Source: Hyaloperonospora brassicae (taxonomy: Eukaryota; Oomycota; Peronosporomycetes; Peronosporales; Peronosporaceae). From it: a stretch of DNA of 64,000 nt. Position 1 is the first letter of the stretch. Every line of letters starts with the position of its first letter. The stretch is from contig CANTFL010001484.1 of NCBI GenBank assembly GCA_947650285.1, positions 496,001-560,000 of the forward strand, written 5' to 3'. Positions 12,400 through 24,229 of the stretch are shown here, one piece after another. Both the position numbers and the translations under genes were made by a program. Below the pieces are notes generated by a model, which had not been told where the DNA came from, searched no databases, and worked only from the letters and a program-made list of their open reading frames with translations.

Positions 12400-12925
12400 A
12401 ATGGCGTATCTCCTCGCACACGATCATGTACCGTATTAATGTCTAAAGTTAACCTCTCGGCGTATTTGTCCCAACCCTTTTATTCCTATCCGTGACGTAC
12501 ATTTTCAACGCTCTCGTCAGGGTTTGCACCATTCGTTCTGCTATCCCATTCGCTTGAGGTCGGTGTGTCATCGTTGCACATTGCCTCCGCCCCGCGATTC
12601 GATTGAACGCTCGGAATAAACCGGACATGAACAAGGATCTCGATCGTGGCGGACCGCTTTACTAGCTCCAAATCTTCGAAATATGTACTCCTCGTAACTC
12701 CCAGCGATCGTTTATGCAGTTCTGGAGGTACTCGCCTTGGCGATCACATACCCTGAGAACAGATCCACCCACAACAACAGCTTGGTTTTTTCCACTAAAA
12801 GATCGCGGTAGTGACGGTATGTGATCCATCGCGATTAATTTGAAATAGGTAAGTGGCTTGGAAATACCCCGTAAATTAGCCGCGAAGGACAGGATTTCCT
12901 TTTTTCGTCGTGCAATCAACACATT
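12400..12925 (-). pseudogene. Element Y integrase core, decayed
   Basis: Minus-strand remnant of the DDE integrase that joins element DNA to the chromosome. The frame 12634-12449 reads FMSGLFRAFNRIAG followed by HRPQANGIAERMVQTLTRAL. The glutamate in the GIAER box is the usual third catalytic acid of the DDE triad. The upstream frame 12922-12662 contains a segment around AMDHIPSLP that corresponds to the region of the first catalytic aspartate. Frameshifts separate these pieces, so no active enzyme is expected. Confidence 0.65.
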
Positions 12926-12929
12926 CCTA

Positions 12930-14500
12930 AAAGAAATTTGTGACGCTCCGATAGGGTCCTTTCCAGTGAATATCAGCCCGGATCCAATGGTACGGTCTTA
13001 CCTATCCCTTCGTGGCCACCCTTTAGACTGGTGTGGTAGTGGTGTAGGATATCTTGCTGCAGTAGTTATGGTATCACCAAACGAGCCAACTCCACTCTAT
13101 TATCCATATCTTCCGTTTGATCGACAGCAGAAAAAACAATAGCCCGCTCTTTTTTTTCATATTCGGACGCGATCTGAGCCCATAGTTTTGCTTCTTTGAC
13201 ACTTAGCTTCGTTATGGCCCCGATTAGAAATTCCTTCAGGTTGACAATCCACGCCTCTCTTCCTGCGCCTGTTTTATTATCTCTATTCTGACCTGATGAA
13301 CGAATTTCTCTTGCATTACTTCAGGCGATCGCCGTCTCTTTACGGCTGACCTAGTGACGGTAGCTTTTTTCACGACCTGATCGACACTTTTGGGCGTCAA
13401 AAACTCGTCCGATCGTTTCAACGAACATAAATTCTGACGATCTTGATCGGATAGAGCGATCAAGCCCTGATCTTTTTGCAAAGCCTTGCTTTTCAGTCGA
13501 TCCGCACTCTGATTCTAGTCCCTCTTGATATGTATAAATTAGTGGATAGTCCACGATCGAAGTTTATATATAGCCTTATGACGTATTAACTGCAATACGG
13601 GCGCTTTGCGATCGATCTCTTTGCGCATCTACCGGATCACTAAGTTAGAAATGCCACACAGAATGATAAGTTCCCGCGTTTGATCGGCCAAGAGATCGGA
13701 ACCCAATAGCAATCTACGGAATCCAGCCTCGTTCACTGTCAAGTCCGTCGCATATTCGGCTTCAGCAGTCACTATCTTCCACTCTGGGAGCTAATATGCT
13801 ATTGCTCTAAATGCCCCACCTTTTCGTATGGTCCGGGTTGATCCATCAAAAGTAACCACCCAAAGATCTTCATTCTTCTCTACTATTCGTGAAGACATAC
13901 TTATAATATGTTTCCGCTATTTATGGGGGGTGATCGCGATTAACATCTTGTCAACCTCTTCCCGCGGGGTAATGCTGGCAGCGAGTGTACCTAAGATTTA
14001 ATCATCTCCCTTTTTACACTTCTTGATCTCTAGCGTTCAATTCGATAACAACGGCGCCCATCTACCTAGACTCTCATTTCAGGCCTAAAGATTGTAACAG
14101 CCAGGCCAACGTCGAACGACGCGTAAGAACCTTGAATTCTCGCGAAATGAACATAGTGTAGCCGATATCCACGATGCATAACAAAGCTAAAACCACTTTC
14201 CCACCATTCCAGAGTTAATCTCGTTATATTATAGCGTTCGGCTTGCGAACGCTACGGACCAAAATGTTCCATCGTGTTCTTGTAGAAAAGCTGCATATTC
14301 TACCTATTTTACTAGCATTGACCACGATCACTGGAGCTCGATCCGGATCGAAGTGTATAAGAATCGGCTTTTTCGCGATCTTATCTTTCATCTTGGTGAA
14401 CGGTATCATCGCTTTATCCTATCGAATCCTGTCAGTTGGGGTCAGGTCGCCTTTGGTAACACAAGAAAACTCTAGATCGCTCCACTCTACACAGATACGA
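12930..14500 (-). pseudogene. Element Y RNase H and linker region, heavily decayed
   Basis: Minus-strand region between RT and integrase. The frame 14409-14224 carries VVNASKIGRICSF followed by a basic stretch, resembling the start of the RNase H-like domain that in the family reads VYASKWAVSA. Frames at 13554-13236 match the linker that usually joins RNase H to integrase, but without clear motifs. RNase H would remove the RNA strand after reverse transcription. No intact catalytic set can be seen. Confidence 0.45.
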
Positions 14501-14739
14501 TCTGAATCCCCTTCTCCCTTGATCTATGCGTTTGTTCACTTTTGGATCGCCACCTGTAACACCGGTACGACCTAGATCACTATCCCTCAACACTTTCGAT
14601 CGTCAATTCTTTATTCATTCAGTGCGGGCGATTCCATCTTATCCATGCGGCGGATCTCGGGGAAGTCTGCTTCGCGAAATTCGTAAAGCACTGATGGGTA
14701 TATTGCAAAGTTTTCAATGAATCGTCTATAGTGATTTAA

Positions 14740-15520
14740 TACTTCCCAGGAACGACTGCATCAACCGCAGCATTCGAGGGAAAGGGGTATATATCAGCAA
14801 TCCGAGATCTTTTGGGCGGGTTTCCAATACCACAGGTGATACTTGATGACCGATATAATCCACCTTGCGCCGTCCCCAAAAAGATTTGGTCAGGCTGATC
14901 AACAAATACCACTTGTCGCATACACGTAGCAATCCTTCTACTCTTTCATATAGAGCAGTCCACGATGTAGCTGGAATCAACATGTCATTGATGTAAGATC
15001 TTCTATCTAGCACATAAAGACGTATGACTGGTGTCCAATTCTCCTTCTGTTTACACGCCGATCCGTTTGAACGGCTCCATAGAGAAGGCGTCTTGGCTAG
15101 CACCAGTATACATAAAGCCATACAATGCATTGTCGATCGGGCGTTCCAAAATTTGCGGCGCATTTTTTTTAACTCAAATGGCATCCGTGGCCAATCAAAC
15201 AAGCTTGCTGGCGTAATGAATGCGTAAATACTTCTTGCTCGTTCCGTCATATCTACCACCCAAAATTCGCCCGCCATATCCAGTGAGCAACACCACATCG
15301 CTTTGTCCATGTCTTGCAATAGTTCGCTGATCAATGTCATTGGATATATAAACAGCCTTGTTAGCAAATTTACTCGTCGATATTCGATACACAATCGAAA
15401 GTCTTCGCCATTCCTCTTAATAATTACGACTATCGGCGAAGTCCATGGTGATGTGGAAGGTCAGATGATCTTGGCTGATAGCAGACCCTAAATCAACCGT
15501 AGTTTATTGTACAAAGCTTG
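14740..15520 (-). pseudogene. Element Y reverse transcriptase, decayed
   Basis: The frame 15394-14726 (222 codons) is the longest RT piece of the GATC-rich elements. In order it shows CIEYRRVNLLTRLFIYPM, LLQDMDKAMWCCSLDMAG, FWVVDMTERARSIYAFITP, a diverged SYINDMLIPA catalytic box (normally YIDD), and a thumb region KSFWGRRKVDYIGHQVS. The FGLKNAP motif has become FELKKMR, and the catalytic box has lost one aspartate to asparagine. The frame is open only over the palm and thumb; fingers lie in another frame upstream. It sits between protease and RNase H. Confidence 0.75.
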
Positions 15521-15529
15521 AGTGCTATT

Positions 15530-16850
15530 GGTCGTACTCTCTGTGATCGGGCTCGCTCATTCCACGTCAATATCGCGTATCGCACCCCGTGCAGTTGAAG
15601 GACATGCGTTCCCTTTAAAAATCAGAACGTGCTTTCTTCTCCAGATCATTTGGCTCAATCGTTCCTGGTCATCAGTCAGTGGTATGTCTGGATCGCCTAA
15701 CTGAATATCGTCAATCGTGTTTTCGGCAGTAGGCGTCACAAATCAGGCAATACCGCCATGTGTTTATCCACGTCTTCGGCGTACAGTTCTCCACTTTCAT
15801 GACGATAGTTAGAGACGTCCTTCCCACGATGTGGTCGCCTTCGGATATGGCGGTTCGTCAATCTTAATATTTGGTGAAGGTCCGGTTTCTTTCTTCGACC
15901 TATCGCCTGCCCTGTCGGCCGTTGTTCGTTCGTGAATCGCATTATCCACAGGCAGTACGCTTGTTGATCGATGATCTGCATGGAGATCGTCGATCAAGTC
16001 ACTCGATCCGTCATGCAATTGATTGGAATTCATATACTTAGTCGTTTTACCTCCTTCCATTGTCCTCTCGGGCACTCGATCGCCTATGTCTGTCTCCTCG
16101 ATCGTGTAAAGGACACGTGGTACTGGCTCCACATGTGAAACAACTTTCGCCTCTCGGATCGAACTGTCCGTTGATCCATTATTCTCTTTCGGTTGACTTT
16201 AATCTTTCGTCGTCGTAGGGTAAGGTGGGCGATTTATAAGCGAACCAGCGTGTTCGAGCGGCAGTTCTGCATCTCTTTCTGTCGTTGCATCAATTGCTAG
16301 AGTCTGCCACTCGTTGTACCGTCGTGATCCAACTGAGACGTAGCCTAGGTATTGAGGCACTATATTAGCAGCCATAATCCAACCGAAAGCCGGTCCGCGA
16401 TCGAGAGTAACTTCCGTGTCGCTAGGATTTTTGAGATGTAAGTACTTGATCCGACCGATTTCGGTGGTCACGGTGGGTACACATGTTGGATCGCGTCTCA
16501 CCCACAGCTTGTCGTTGAAATGGGTATTGCCGATCCTTATCTCTTTCTATCGACCAATCGGTAGAACTACATGCTGGTCCGGGATCATGATCGGCTACAT
16601 GGACGATTCGGACAGAGGTCTGAGTCCTGCTAGATGAATCATCACTTCATCTGGCAATACCGGCGTCCCATCGGCTAAATCTAGACGTATATCTGCGGGT
16701 ACCATGAAATCCATACCCAAGATCGCTTCTTGACCATCCTGACTACTCACCCATACATCAAAATAGTACACCAGCGACCTGTTTAGGGTGATATTGATCT
16801 TGGTACGTCCTTCGGTCATGGATGAGTTTTCACCCATCTCCACACACTAC
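15530..16850 (-). pseudogene. Element Y aspartic protease, decayed
   Basis: Minus-strand retropepsin region. The frame 16843-16595 reads NITLNRSLVYYFDVWVS, EAILGMDFMVPADIRLDLAD and LPDEVMIHLAG. The frame 16501-16199 continues with PTCVPTV, GRIKYLHL, LGYVSVGSRRYNEWQTLAID. These are the conserved segments after the active site in this Gypsy family; the DSGA box itself is not clearly readable. Frames 16132-15557 are the acidic linker to RT. Stops and shifts occur at about 16840, 16550 and 16190. Confidence 0.65.
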
Positions 16851-16989
16851 TGTTTCTAATTTTCGTCGACGAAACATCCTATCTTACAAACAAAGGCAGT
16901 GTCTACTATCGAGATCTCAGTTCCGGAGTCCAGCGACTTTGTATCATTTTCGTTGTTAATCTTCCCAACCACTTTATCTTGCTTGAACT

Positions 16990-18640
16990 ATTTTTTATGG
17001 TGTATGGTATTTCCAGTATCCTCTTGACTCGCCTGGCGCTAAAACATGTTCCATCTTAGTGGGAGATCGAGCGTACTCGTCGTGTCGTCTAACATTCGAG
17101 ATGGAACGCAGACAGTTTGAAGAATCACATGTATTATGTAGGTCATTGTTCTTGTCATCTCTTCCTTTTACCAACATCCTCTACACAAAGGAATAGACGT
17201 AGAGCCTAGAACGCTCGGCTCGTACCAGATTCCAACCTGGCGAGCGTCCTTATTTAGCATCTTCTCGGCTTGTTCCGGAAACATCCCTGCATGCTTGGTA
17301 GGAACATACCACAAGCGGATCGTGTTGTAAAACGATTTTATCGGGCACTTTCCTTCATCGTGGATGTTCGTGCATACGGAATACACGTAGTAGCACTTGC
17401 CCGGAGGATGATCCTTTCTCCGCACTTCTGACACATCTGTCGCTTCCAACAACCGTGATCGTCATATATATTCGATACACCGTGCGTACACACTGTGTAG
17501 GACTCTCTACGATCGTAGTGCCTTTCTCAATCAAATCTCTCGTTGTGGACGATTGGGTCTCCTGACTTCTGAGCCCGATCAGCAGCTGCAGCCATGTAAT
17601 TTTTTTGTCGATCCGAGACAGTATCCGATCCGCTGAAGTCAACGTCTGATCCATAGCTTTCGAAGTCACGTGGATCTCTATCATATCCTGAGAAGGTCTC
17701 GATGGCATTTGGACCGCCGGTGGCGTAAGGCGCTGAATGAAATTTTTCGACCCCATGGATGCTTGAGCTTCTAGGCCTTTCAAGTTCTCGCATCCTTGCA
17801 GCGTTTCTTCCAGATTTTCTGCATATCCAAGGCGTAAAATTGTCAACATTCTCGCCAGATCGCGATCTTCCAGGGTAATAATGTAATGGTTCACATGTTC
17901 CTTACGGATAGCAACGGTCCATATCGTATCGGGATCTTCACCCGTGTCGCAGCCACATTCAGAAGGTACAAGTACTCCAATGGAGTCTCGTTCGATCGTA
18001 TACGGGCTTGTTAATATAGACTTTTAACGATTTTGCCATCCTTCCCTCCATATTTGGCCATGATGCCTTGCAGGGGAGGTTTCCACATATTCCTCGTCCA
18101 CGACTAATCTGGTTGTACCAGTTACGCGCTGGTCGCGTGAGGAGATCGCTGAACACCAGGCTCTTGATCAAGTAGGAACGCCGACTTCACCTTACTGATC
18201 CAGTTTCTAGACAAACCACCACCATCATTCAATGCCCCTGCCGTTGCCACCTGTTGCAATCTCTCATTACTTTGGTCACGGCGCGCACGATCATGGTCGT
18301 GCGATCTACTACGACGCGATTCAACCGACTCCATGTCCACATCCGGCATATCCATCTCCAATTCGGGTGGGTGAACAACCGATTGCCCGCCATTCATACA
18401 GGCTTGTTCTAGCTCATATCTCTTCATGGCCGCTCAAAAATAGGGTTTTACCTGATCTGATTCCACAATATTCATGAACTGCGTCGCCTGTGGCTTTGCT
18501 GCCTGCTCCTCTGCCTCATTCAGTTTAAATATCTTCCGCAATAGATCCGCTTCCCTTGGTCCTAGCGACATCCGTTGGATCTCGAGCGAATCGTTCGAGT
18601 CATCTTCTGACGTCGCTAAAGCATAACGGGACACAACAGT
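16990..18640 (-). pseudogene. Element Y gag with zinc-knuckle region, decayed
   Basis: Minus-strand gag. Frames 18634-18434 and 18427-18122 hold the amino-terminal part, with WISKVKSAFLLDQ matching the capsid motif. The stretch 18171-17959 has VFSDLLTRPARNWYNQIS, and 17894-17355 has YIITLEDRDLARMLTILRLGYAENLEETL. The frame 17452-17168 contains CYYVYSVC...H..GKC, a zinc-knuckle-like nucleic-acid-binding segment, then WYVPTKHAGMFPEQAEKMLN. Each piece is in order but in different frames. It follows the Z LTR at 19200-20085. Confidence 0.65.
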
Positions 18641-19199
18641 GTGTTCACCATTTGGGGAGTTGCTGATCGGTGTAAGTACTTAATCCATCGTGATTCGCGG
18701 CGTGATCCGTTGATCCGTGGTGTCAATCGGCGGGGTCGGGTTGTCTCCAATGTCACTTATGCCTATGAGCGGACTCAACTTTTTAAAAGCGATTGTCCGG
18801 CAGCGATCACGTGATCGTGGATGTACTTAAGCATAGTTTGCGCATTGAACGTTTCCGTAGTGAACTCCGCCTCAGTTAGAAAGTTAATTGACGCCGGAGC
18901 GCCTCCAACCCGTTGGTAGTTGGTGTAAGTGCAAATATTGGTCCGCGTAGAGATCCGGTCATCTTCGGCTTGATCGTCTTAAGCACAGGGTCGCTCGAAA
19001 ACTTCTTCTACAGCTCCATCAGGTAGTATTCCTAACTGATTTCGTCGGATTACAATCGTCAAACTCCAGTTCGTGTTTACTGACTGTAAGGCTTGATCCA
19101 TCTTCTCCGTCTTGACCTTTTCGAAGGCTTGCCTGTTCTTGTAAAGGTATCAATCTTGCTTCACCGAAGCCAGCTTCTTAAAGTCGTCCGATTTTGTAA

Positions 19200-20085
19200 T
19201 GGAGTGGCGATCGCTCAATTTATGAGTCGATCCCAACTCTCCACTGGCGCCGTACGACCGACTAACGGAGGGGGTACTCCTATTCCGTGTGTATTGCCTT
19301 CCTCACCTTGTGTACCCGTCGGTAGGGCGGGTTGCACTCTTCCAGGTGGACTCGTGTCGAAGGAAAACTTGACCGTGTTGGAGATGGGGTTGTGATCGTG
19401 CGGAAATCTACACGCGATCACGGGGTACGCGTGGGGACTGATATAAGTTACCCTGATCTCAACGAGATCGCCTTGTCCACTATGTGGTAGCTTGATCCGC
19501 GAGCCCTCTCGCAAATCTTGTGCCTTGTCTTTACGTGTCTTGTTGGGTCCGATCGCAGTTGATGTTGCTTGAGAGTTCTTGAACATACCTGGCCAAAACA
19601 ATCCAGGTGTGACACTCGCGTAGACGTTTAGCGCGACTCGTTATTCGACAGGGGGCCAAAGATCCTACCCGGAAGAGATAACGTATGCCTTGTGAAGTAA
19701 TTTGAACTCTGTTTAATGTCAACCAACCAACCTAAACCCAACCCCTATGCCTATCCGTATACCTTAACCAGATGTCACGTCGCCTTTCCAGGAAGATCGT
19801 CCCCTCGCATTTATGTGGTCCACACCCATTATATCCACCGTTGTATCTTCTTGTGTCCCACCCAAGATATCCTCGTGATCCTACTAGAGGATTGCGATCC
19901 TACTAGCGGATCGTGATCCTAGTAGCGGATCGTGATCTTACTAGCGGATAGGGATCCTATGAGCGGATCGGGATCCTACTAGCGGATCGTGATCCCGTTA
20001 GCGGATCGCAGCTGGAGATCGGACATGCGATCCCGGGTTAGGATCGCGGTCTTCCAGTGAGATCGAGGGTATTGTATTGCCATGT
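19200..20085 (-). repeat. LTR of family Z
   Basis: Minus-oriented LTR-like block ending GATCGCCACTCCA at about 19200 and carrying the same GGCGCCAGTGGAGA block near its end as families X, Y and W. It lies between the Y leader and gag. No second Z LTR was found, so it is either a solo LTR or the true 5' LTR of the internal coding region. The outer start near 20085 is approximate and no target duplication was found. Confidence 0.5.
19874..20010. repeat. 19-bp GATC tandem array in the Z LTR
   Basis: About seven imperfect copies of the unit GATCCTACTAGCGGATCGT. Each copy holds two GATC sites. The unit sequence is different from the arrays of the Y and X LTRs, although all are built on GATC. Confidence 0.8.
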
Positions 20086-20676
20086 CTCACGACAGATTGC
20101 GTAACCAAATCGGATGTGACTACCCTATATCCTCATCTTAGGCTGGGCGATCCTGTCTACTTGGGGTTTAGGTACGCTATTGCCGGCCACCCATCCCAGC
20201 TTGTATCCACCAATCATATCATTATTGGGTTAACTGGAGCGTGTGACCCTTTGGATCGCCGATACCAGTCCCAAAGCGATTTATTTGTACCCGCTTTGCC
20301 ACAATTTATTCACTTCATTCATTCGTCATTTCTGATGGTTCATCTGATATGAATGGAATTCGTTTCAGGATTCACCTTGGACTCTCATCCCGCAGATAGA
20401 GTTTCGCAGCGCGATCTGCGTTGGCCCCCGAAGGGGCCTCAGGAGGGGGTTGGGGTTTTCTTTCAGAATATGCGACCGATCTCCCTCTTTTATTTTCTTG
20501 TCGTAAAAGTCCTTACCAAAACTTTGACGATCCGGATATTATTCATTCTCACGCGTCTGCGACGATTTCTCTCTCGCTGGAGTTTCAAGCCCAGGTTCAG
20601 TCTTGATCTTGACTTCTTCGCTCAGGGACTTAAGGTGAAATACCAAGCCACTAGAAGATCCGGGCACGCGCACATT
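20086..20676 (-). other. Element Y leader and possible gag start
   Basis: Sequence next to the Y 5' LTR. Its first ~50 bp resemble the X leader, with a shared CCGGATCTTCT core. No primer-binding site was identified and frames are interrupted. A weak minus-strand run near 20320-20220 may be a gag amino terminus; this is a guess. Confidence 0.35.
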
Positions 20677-21863
20677 GTGGTGAAGTGGTCACCACAATTC
20701 CTTGTGATCCCGACTTTTCAATGGCGCCCGGACGACCGACTATAGGAGGGGGTACCCCGATTCGCGCTTTGTATTGTCTTGCTCACCTTGTGTACCCGTC
20801 GGTGGATCGGGTTGCGCTCTTTTAGTGGACTTGAGCTGAAGCTGAACTTGACCATTTTGGTGATTGGGGTTGAATGGGTGGAAATTCTTCACCCGTGCAA
20901 ACGTAGGGGCGGATCGTGTGGAGATTTTCCACTAGATCCCAAGCACACGTGGACGCTCTCCCAGAGTCGCCTGTATCCAAACGTGATGCTTGATCCACGA
21001 GCCTTCTGATCCCTTACGCCGTCTCGCGATCTTTAATCTGAGCCGTTAGGTTCCCTGCGTCCGATCGCAGTGGGGGGTGAAAACTGATGTTCCGCCTGGC
21101 CAAACAATCCAAGAGCAAACCTTGCAGAGACGTGGGTGACTCTCTATTCAACGGGAGGTCAAATTTCTAGCCCGGGAGAAGTCAACGCGTGTCTTTCGTT
21201 GCAAATTCAGTTCTTTTTTATGTCAACCAACCCAATCCAAAACTATGACTATGCCTATCCGTTCGCTAGGTCAACTGTTACCTGTCTATGAAATTCACTT
21301 CTTACCTCATGTGGTCTACAGCAGACACTCCGTATTATGTCGCTCCATAGTGGATCGCGATACAGTGGATCGCGGTGCAGTGGATCGCGAGGTAGTGGAT
21401 CGTGGCATGTGATCCACACCCATTATGTGATCCATTTCAATCCGCTCCATAGTGGATCCCTCGGGTAGTGGATCGCGGTATGTGGTCCACACCAATTATG
21501 TGGTCCACACCAATAATGTGTCCGCTAATGAAGCGTTACACACCCAGGATGGATCGTAATCAGTTGCTCGAGTCTTTGATCGGGCATCCAACGTCGAACC
21601 GCCGTCACTTCTGAGACCTCGCATGTTTGATAATCTTGGAGATCCACTCCAGCAACCTGCTTCCATTTTTGCCTCTCTTCCATTGTCGCTACTGATCCAG
21701 TATTCCAGATGCTGTTAATTCCTTGAGCAATATGGTCCTCGTAACTTGGTCATCCAAGCCTTCGATCGCGGATCGTGATCGGTTAGCCCTCGATCCTTGA
21801 CCATACTCCTTCTTAACTGTTAGGTAGATTAATACGCATAACTTTCACAGTCATTTTCTGTCA
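20677..21863 (-). repeat. LTR of family Y, 5' LTR of element Y
   Basis: 1187 bp, almost the exact reverse complement of 1020-2213 except for the last ~140 bp. It ends at 20677 in CACTTCACCA and is followed by the Y leader, so it is a 5' LTR. Its other side is X2 reverse-transcriptase flank, the same junction as in X1. It contains the GATCCACT array at about 21350-21485. Confidence 0.7.
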
Positions 21864-22910
21864 TTAGGTCTGGTGATACGATCATTCGTGCCAACGGGCC
21901 TATCTCCGAGCGCACTCCACCAATCAAATCGATCTCGCACTTAATACGGTAGGCGCGATCCACACTTTCCATCATTATTTTTCTGCGCTTCTCCAGAACG
22001 ATCACTTGTTTGAAGGAATCTTCGTCTGCTAACGTAAAACGGAGACGCATTACCGCTAGCAGCACATGAGGATGTCTGCGACATCGATGTAGGAGGAGCC
22101 AACTCGATCGCACAATGAACGAGACCAGTCTCATCTAAATTTTGTGAAAATTAGCGTATCTAATCAAGGTATTATTGCCAGCCAAGATCGTACAGCCGTC
22201 GACGTTACCCTGTGCTTCACCGATAGTGATAATTATCAAGAAGAACGGTGGAGGCATACGATTATGCATCGACTACCGACGGGTCAATCAGCTTACAAGA
22301 TTGATGCTGTACCCCCATGCCGCTGGTAAACGAATTGTTACACGGCATGGATAAGGCTATGTGGTATTGCTCCCTGGACATGGCTAGTAGTTTTTGGGTG
22401 GTAGAAATGACGGAGCGGACAAGGCTGATCTCTGCATTCATTGCGCCGTCCGGTATATTAAAGTGGTATAGAATGCCGCGCTGGGTGAAGAATGCCCCTT
22501 GGATCTACCAACGTCTGATGGATAATGCTTTGTAGGGATACCTCGAGATCCAGACTAGGTCCGATGGGATTGCCACTAGTTCCGATGGGATAACCACTAG
22601 GTCGCCAGAATCAAGGGAAGTGTTTACCGAAGATGAACCGGATCCGGATACAAGGTCGTCAGTGTTAGGACGCAGATTCTACATCGACGAAATACTGATC
22701 CCGGCAGAGCCGTGGTTCTCCTTGTACGACATGTTGTAAAGAATGTTGGAAGTGTGTGATAAATGGAACATGTCGCTCAGTTTTGCGAAAGGTTTCTGGA
22801 GACGTCGAAAAGTAGATTATCTAGGACATGTTTCGTTGGCAGGACTGGAAGCTTATCCTGAAGATCTCGGATCTCTGGTGAATATACCATCCCCGTAGAA
22901 TATGCGCTCG
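21864..22910 (+). pseudogene. Element X2 reverse transcriptase, decayed
   Basis: Plus-strand RT, the near-identical inverted partner of 1-1019. In order: a fingers segment SPIVIIIKKNGGGIRLCIDY around 22210-22275, a frameshift, then 22317-22535 with MPLVNELLHGMDKAMWYCS, WVVEMTERTRLISAF and the decayed YRMPRWVKNAP. The catalytic box at about 22677 reads YIDE instead of YIDD. A thumb segment KGFWRRRKVDYLGHVS follows at about 22785-22835. It is joined on its left to the Y 5' LTR instead of to X2 protease. Confidence 0.75.
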
Positions 22911-22949
22911 ATGCCTCTCTTTTTGGGTAGCCTAGATTTTTACAGTTTC

Positions 22950-24200
22950 TACATTGAGCATTGTGCAATCTACACTTTGGTGCTACACGAGTTGAAGGAG
23001 ACGGAGGTCGATTAGACATGCCGCCTGGATAGTTTAAACGGAGCAATGCCCAAAGTAGAGAAAGACCGATATTTCAGGGTCGACGATAGATATGCCTGCG
23101 TTGCAGATCTCGTACTGAATACCGAGGACGATGCAGAAAGTGAAGGCAGGACTCGGTGAGATACAAAACCATGATCGCTTTCACTATACTGACCGCGAAG
23201 GCCGTTCGGACTCCAATCTTCAAGTAATTTGATCCAGAGCGATCTTCAGTGATCGTGGTATATGCAAGCAAGTGGGTATTCTCTGCAGCTTTGTTGCAAA
23301 GTTACGATGGTGTACATTGGTCGGTGACGTTTACAAATCGCACGCTGAAATCCAATGCGATCAACTACGGAATGGTGGAGTCTTTCCTACGGATCCTAGA
23401 TATATGCTACACTATGCTGATAACAAAAGAGGACAATGTATTTACCCGTTTTTCGGGCTTGACTTGGTTGTAACATCGTCTGGACTCAACGGGCGGTTAG
23501 GAATATGGTCAGCATTGTTTTCAATGGGGACACTAGAGATCACTAGGTGCAAAAAGGGAGAAAATGAGATTCGAAGGGCGCTAGCTGCGAGAATCACCCC
23601 TCGATAAGAATTGGATGAGGTATTAATTGCAATCGACACCAAGAAGCAACCCAGACAGAGCATTAGTATGCCGAATCCAACAGTGGAAATGGACAAGCGA
23701 CTGCTAGTGGTCATTTTTGATCGATGCGATCGGGTGAAGCGATAGAGTGGGGCGCACAATGCTGTTTTGGGAACTCCCAGAGTGGAAGATCGTGACGGCA
23801 GCGTCCGAGTATACCTCGGATCTGATTGTGAACATAGCAGAGTATCGAGGCCTGCTGCTGATTTTCGATCTGCTGGCAGATCGGACTAGGGGACGTGTCA
23901 TTATTGGGGTGACTCAAATCTGGCGATTCGACAAATGCGAGGCAAAATCGTCTGTAAACGCCAGGTCTAAAGCTGTTGCGAAACAAAACAATGGATAGAT
24001 TGCAATCGTGGTCGATTTATGAATTCCGACATGCGAAAAGATACTAAATTAATTGCAGATCGGCTTGCTAGCGAAGCTTTGCAACAGCAGAAGGTCAGGA
24101 TCGTTGTGATAGACGAAAATCTGTAGTCATCAATTACACTCAATCGGTAGGACAAGTGGCTAGCACCTAAACGCACGAAAGAGGTGCTCAAGGTGGCAAC
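22950..24200 (+). pseudogene. Element X2 RNase H-like regions, decayed
   Basis: Two RNase H-type segments are readable. The first, about 23249-23600, carries VVYASKW, VTFTNRTLKSNAINYGM, then LRILDICYTML and GLNGRLGIWSALFS in changing frames. The second, 23747-24150, has a GDSNLAIRQMRGKIVCK-like run in one frame, with LADRLASEALQQQ near its end. In the family the first is the connection domain and the second the true RNase H with acidic catalytic residues; here the catalytic set is broken. Multiple stops are present. Confidence 0.6.
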
Positions 24201-24229
24201 ACTTACCGGATCCGCAGCGTAAAGACGTC

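Larger units (their letters stand above)
9788..21863 (-). mobile_element. Element Y: minus-strand Gypsy chromovirus nested in element X2
   Basis: Order on the minus strand: 5' LTR 21863-20677, leader 20676-20086, an inserted Z LTR, gag about 18640-16990, protease 16850-15530, RT 15520-14740, RNase H about 14500-12930, integrase 12925-12400, chromodomain 12118-11663, 3' LTR 10707-9788. All frames are broken. The two LTRs are very similar over the GATCCACT array but only roughly 75-80 percent alike by eye near their ends, and the 3' LTR lacks about 270 bp. It is possible that the internal region belongs to family Z rather than Y, because the Z LTR directly precedes gag. Confidence 0.6.

Noticed and set aside
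19874..20010. Possible CRISPR-like array
   Set aside because: Contiguous tandem units without unique spacers; it is an LTR-internal repeat in eukaryotic DNA.
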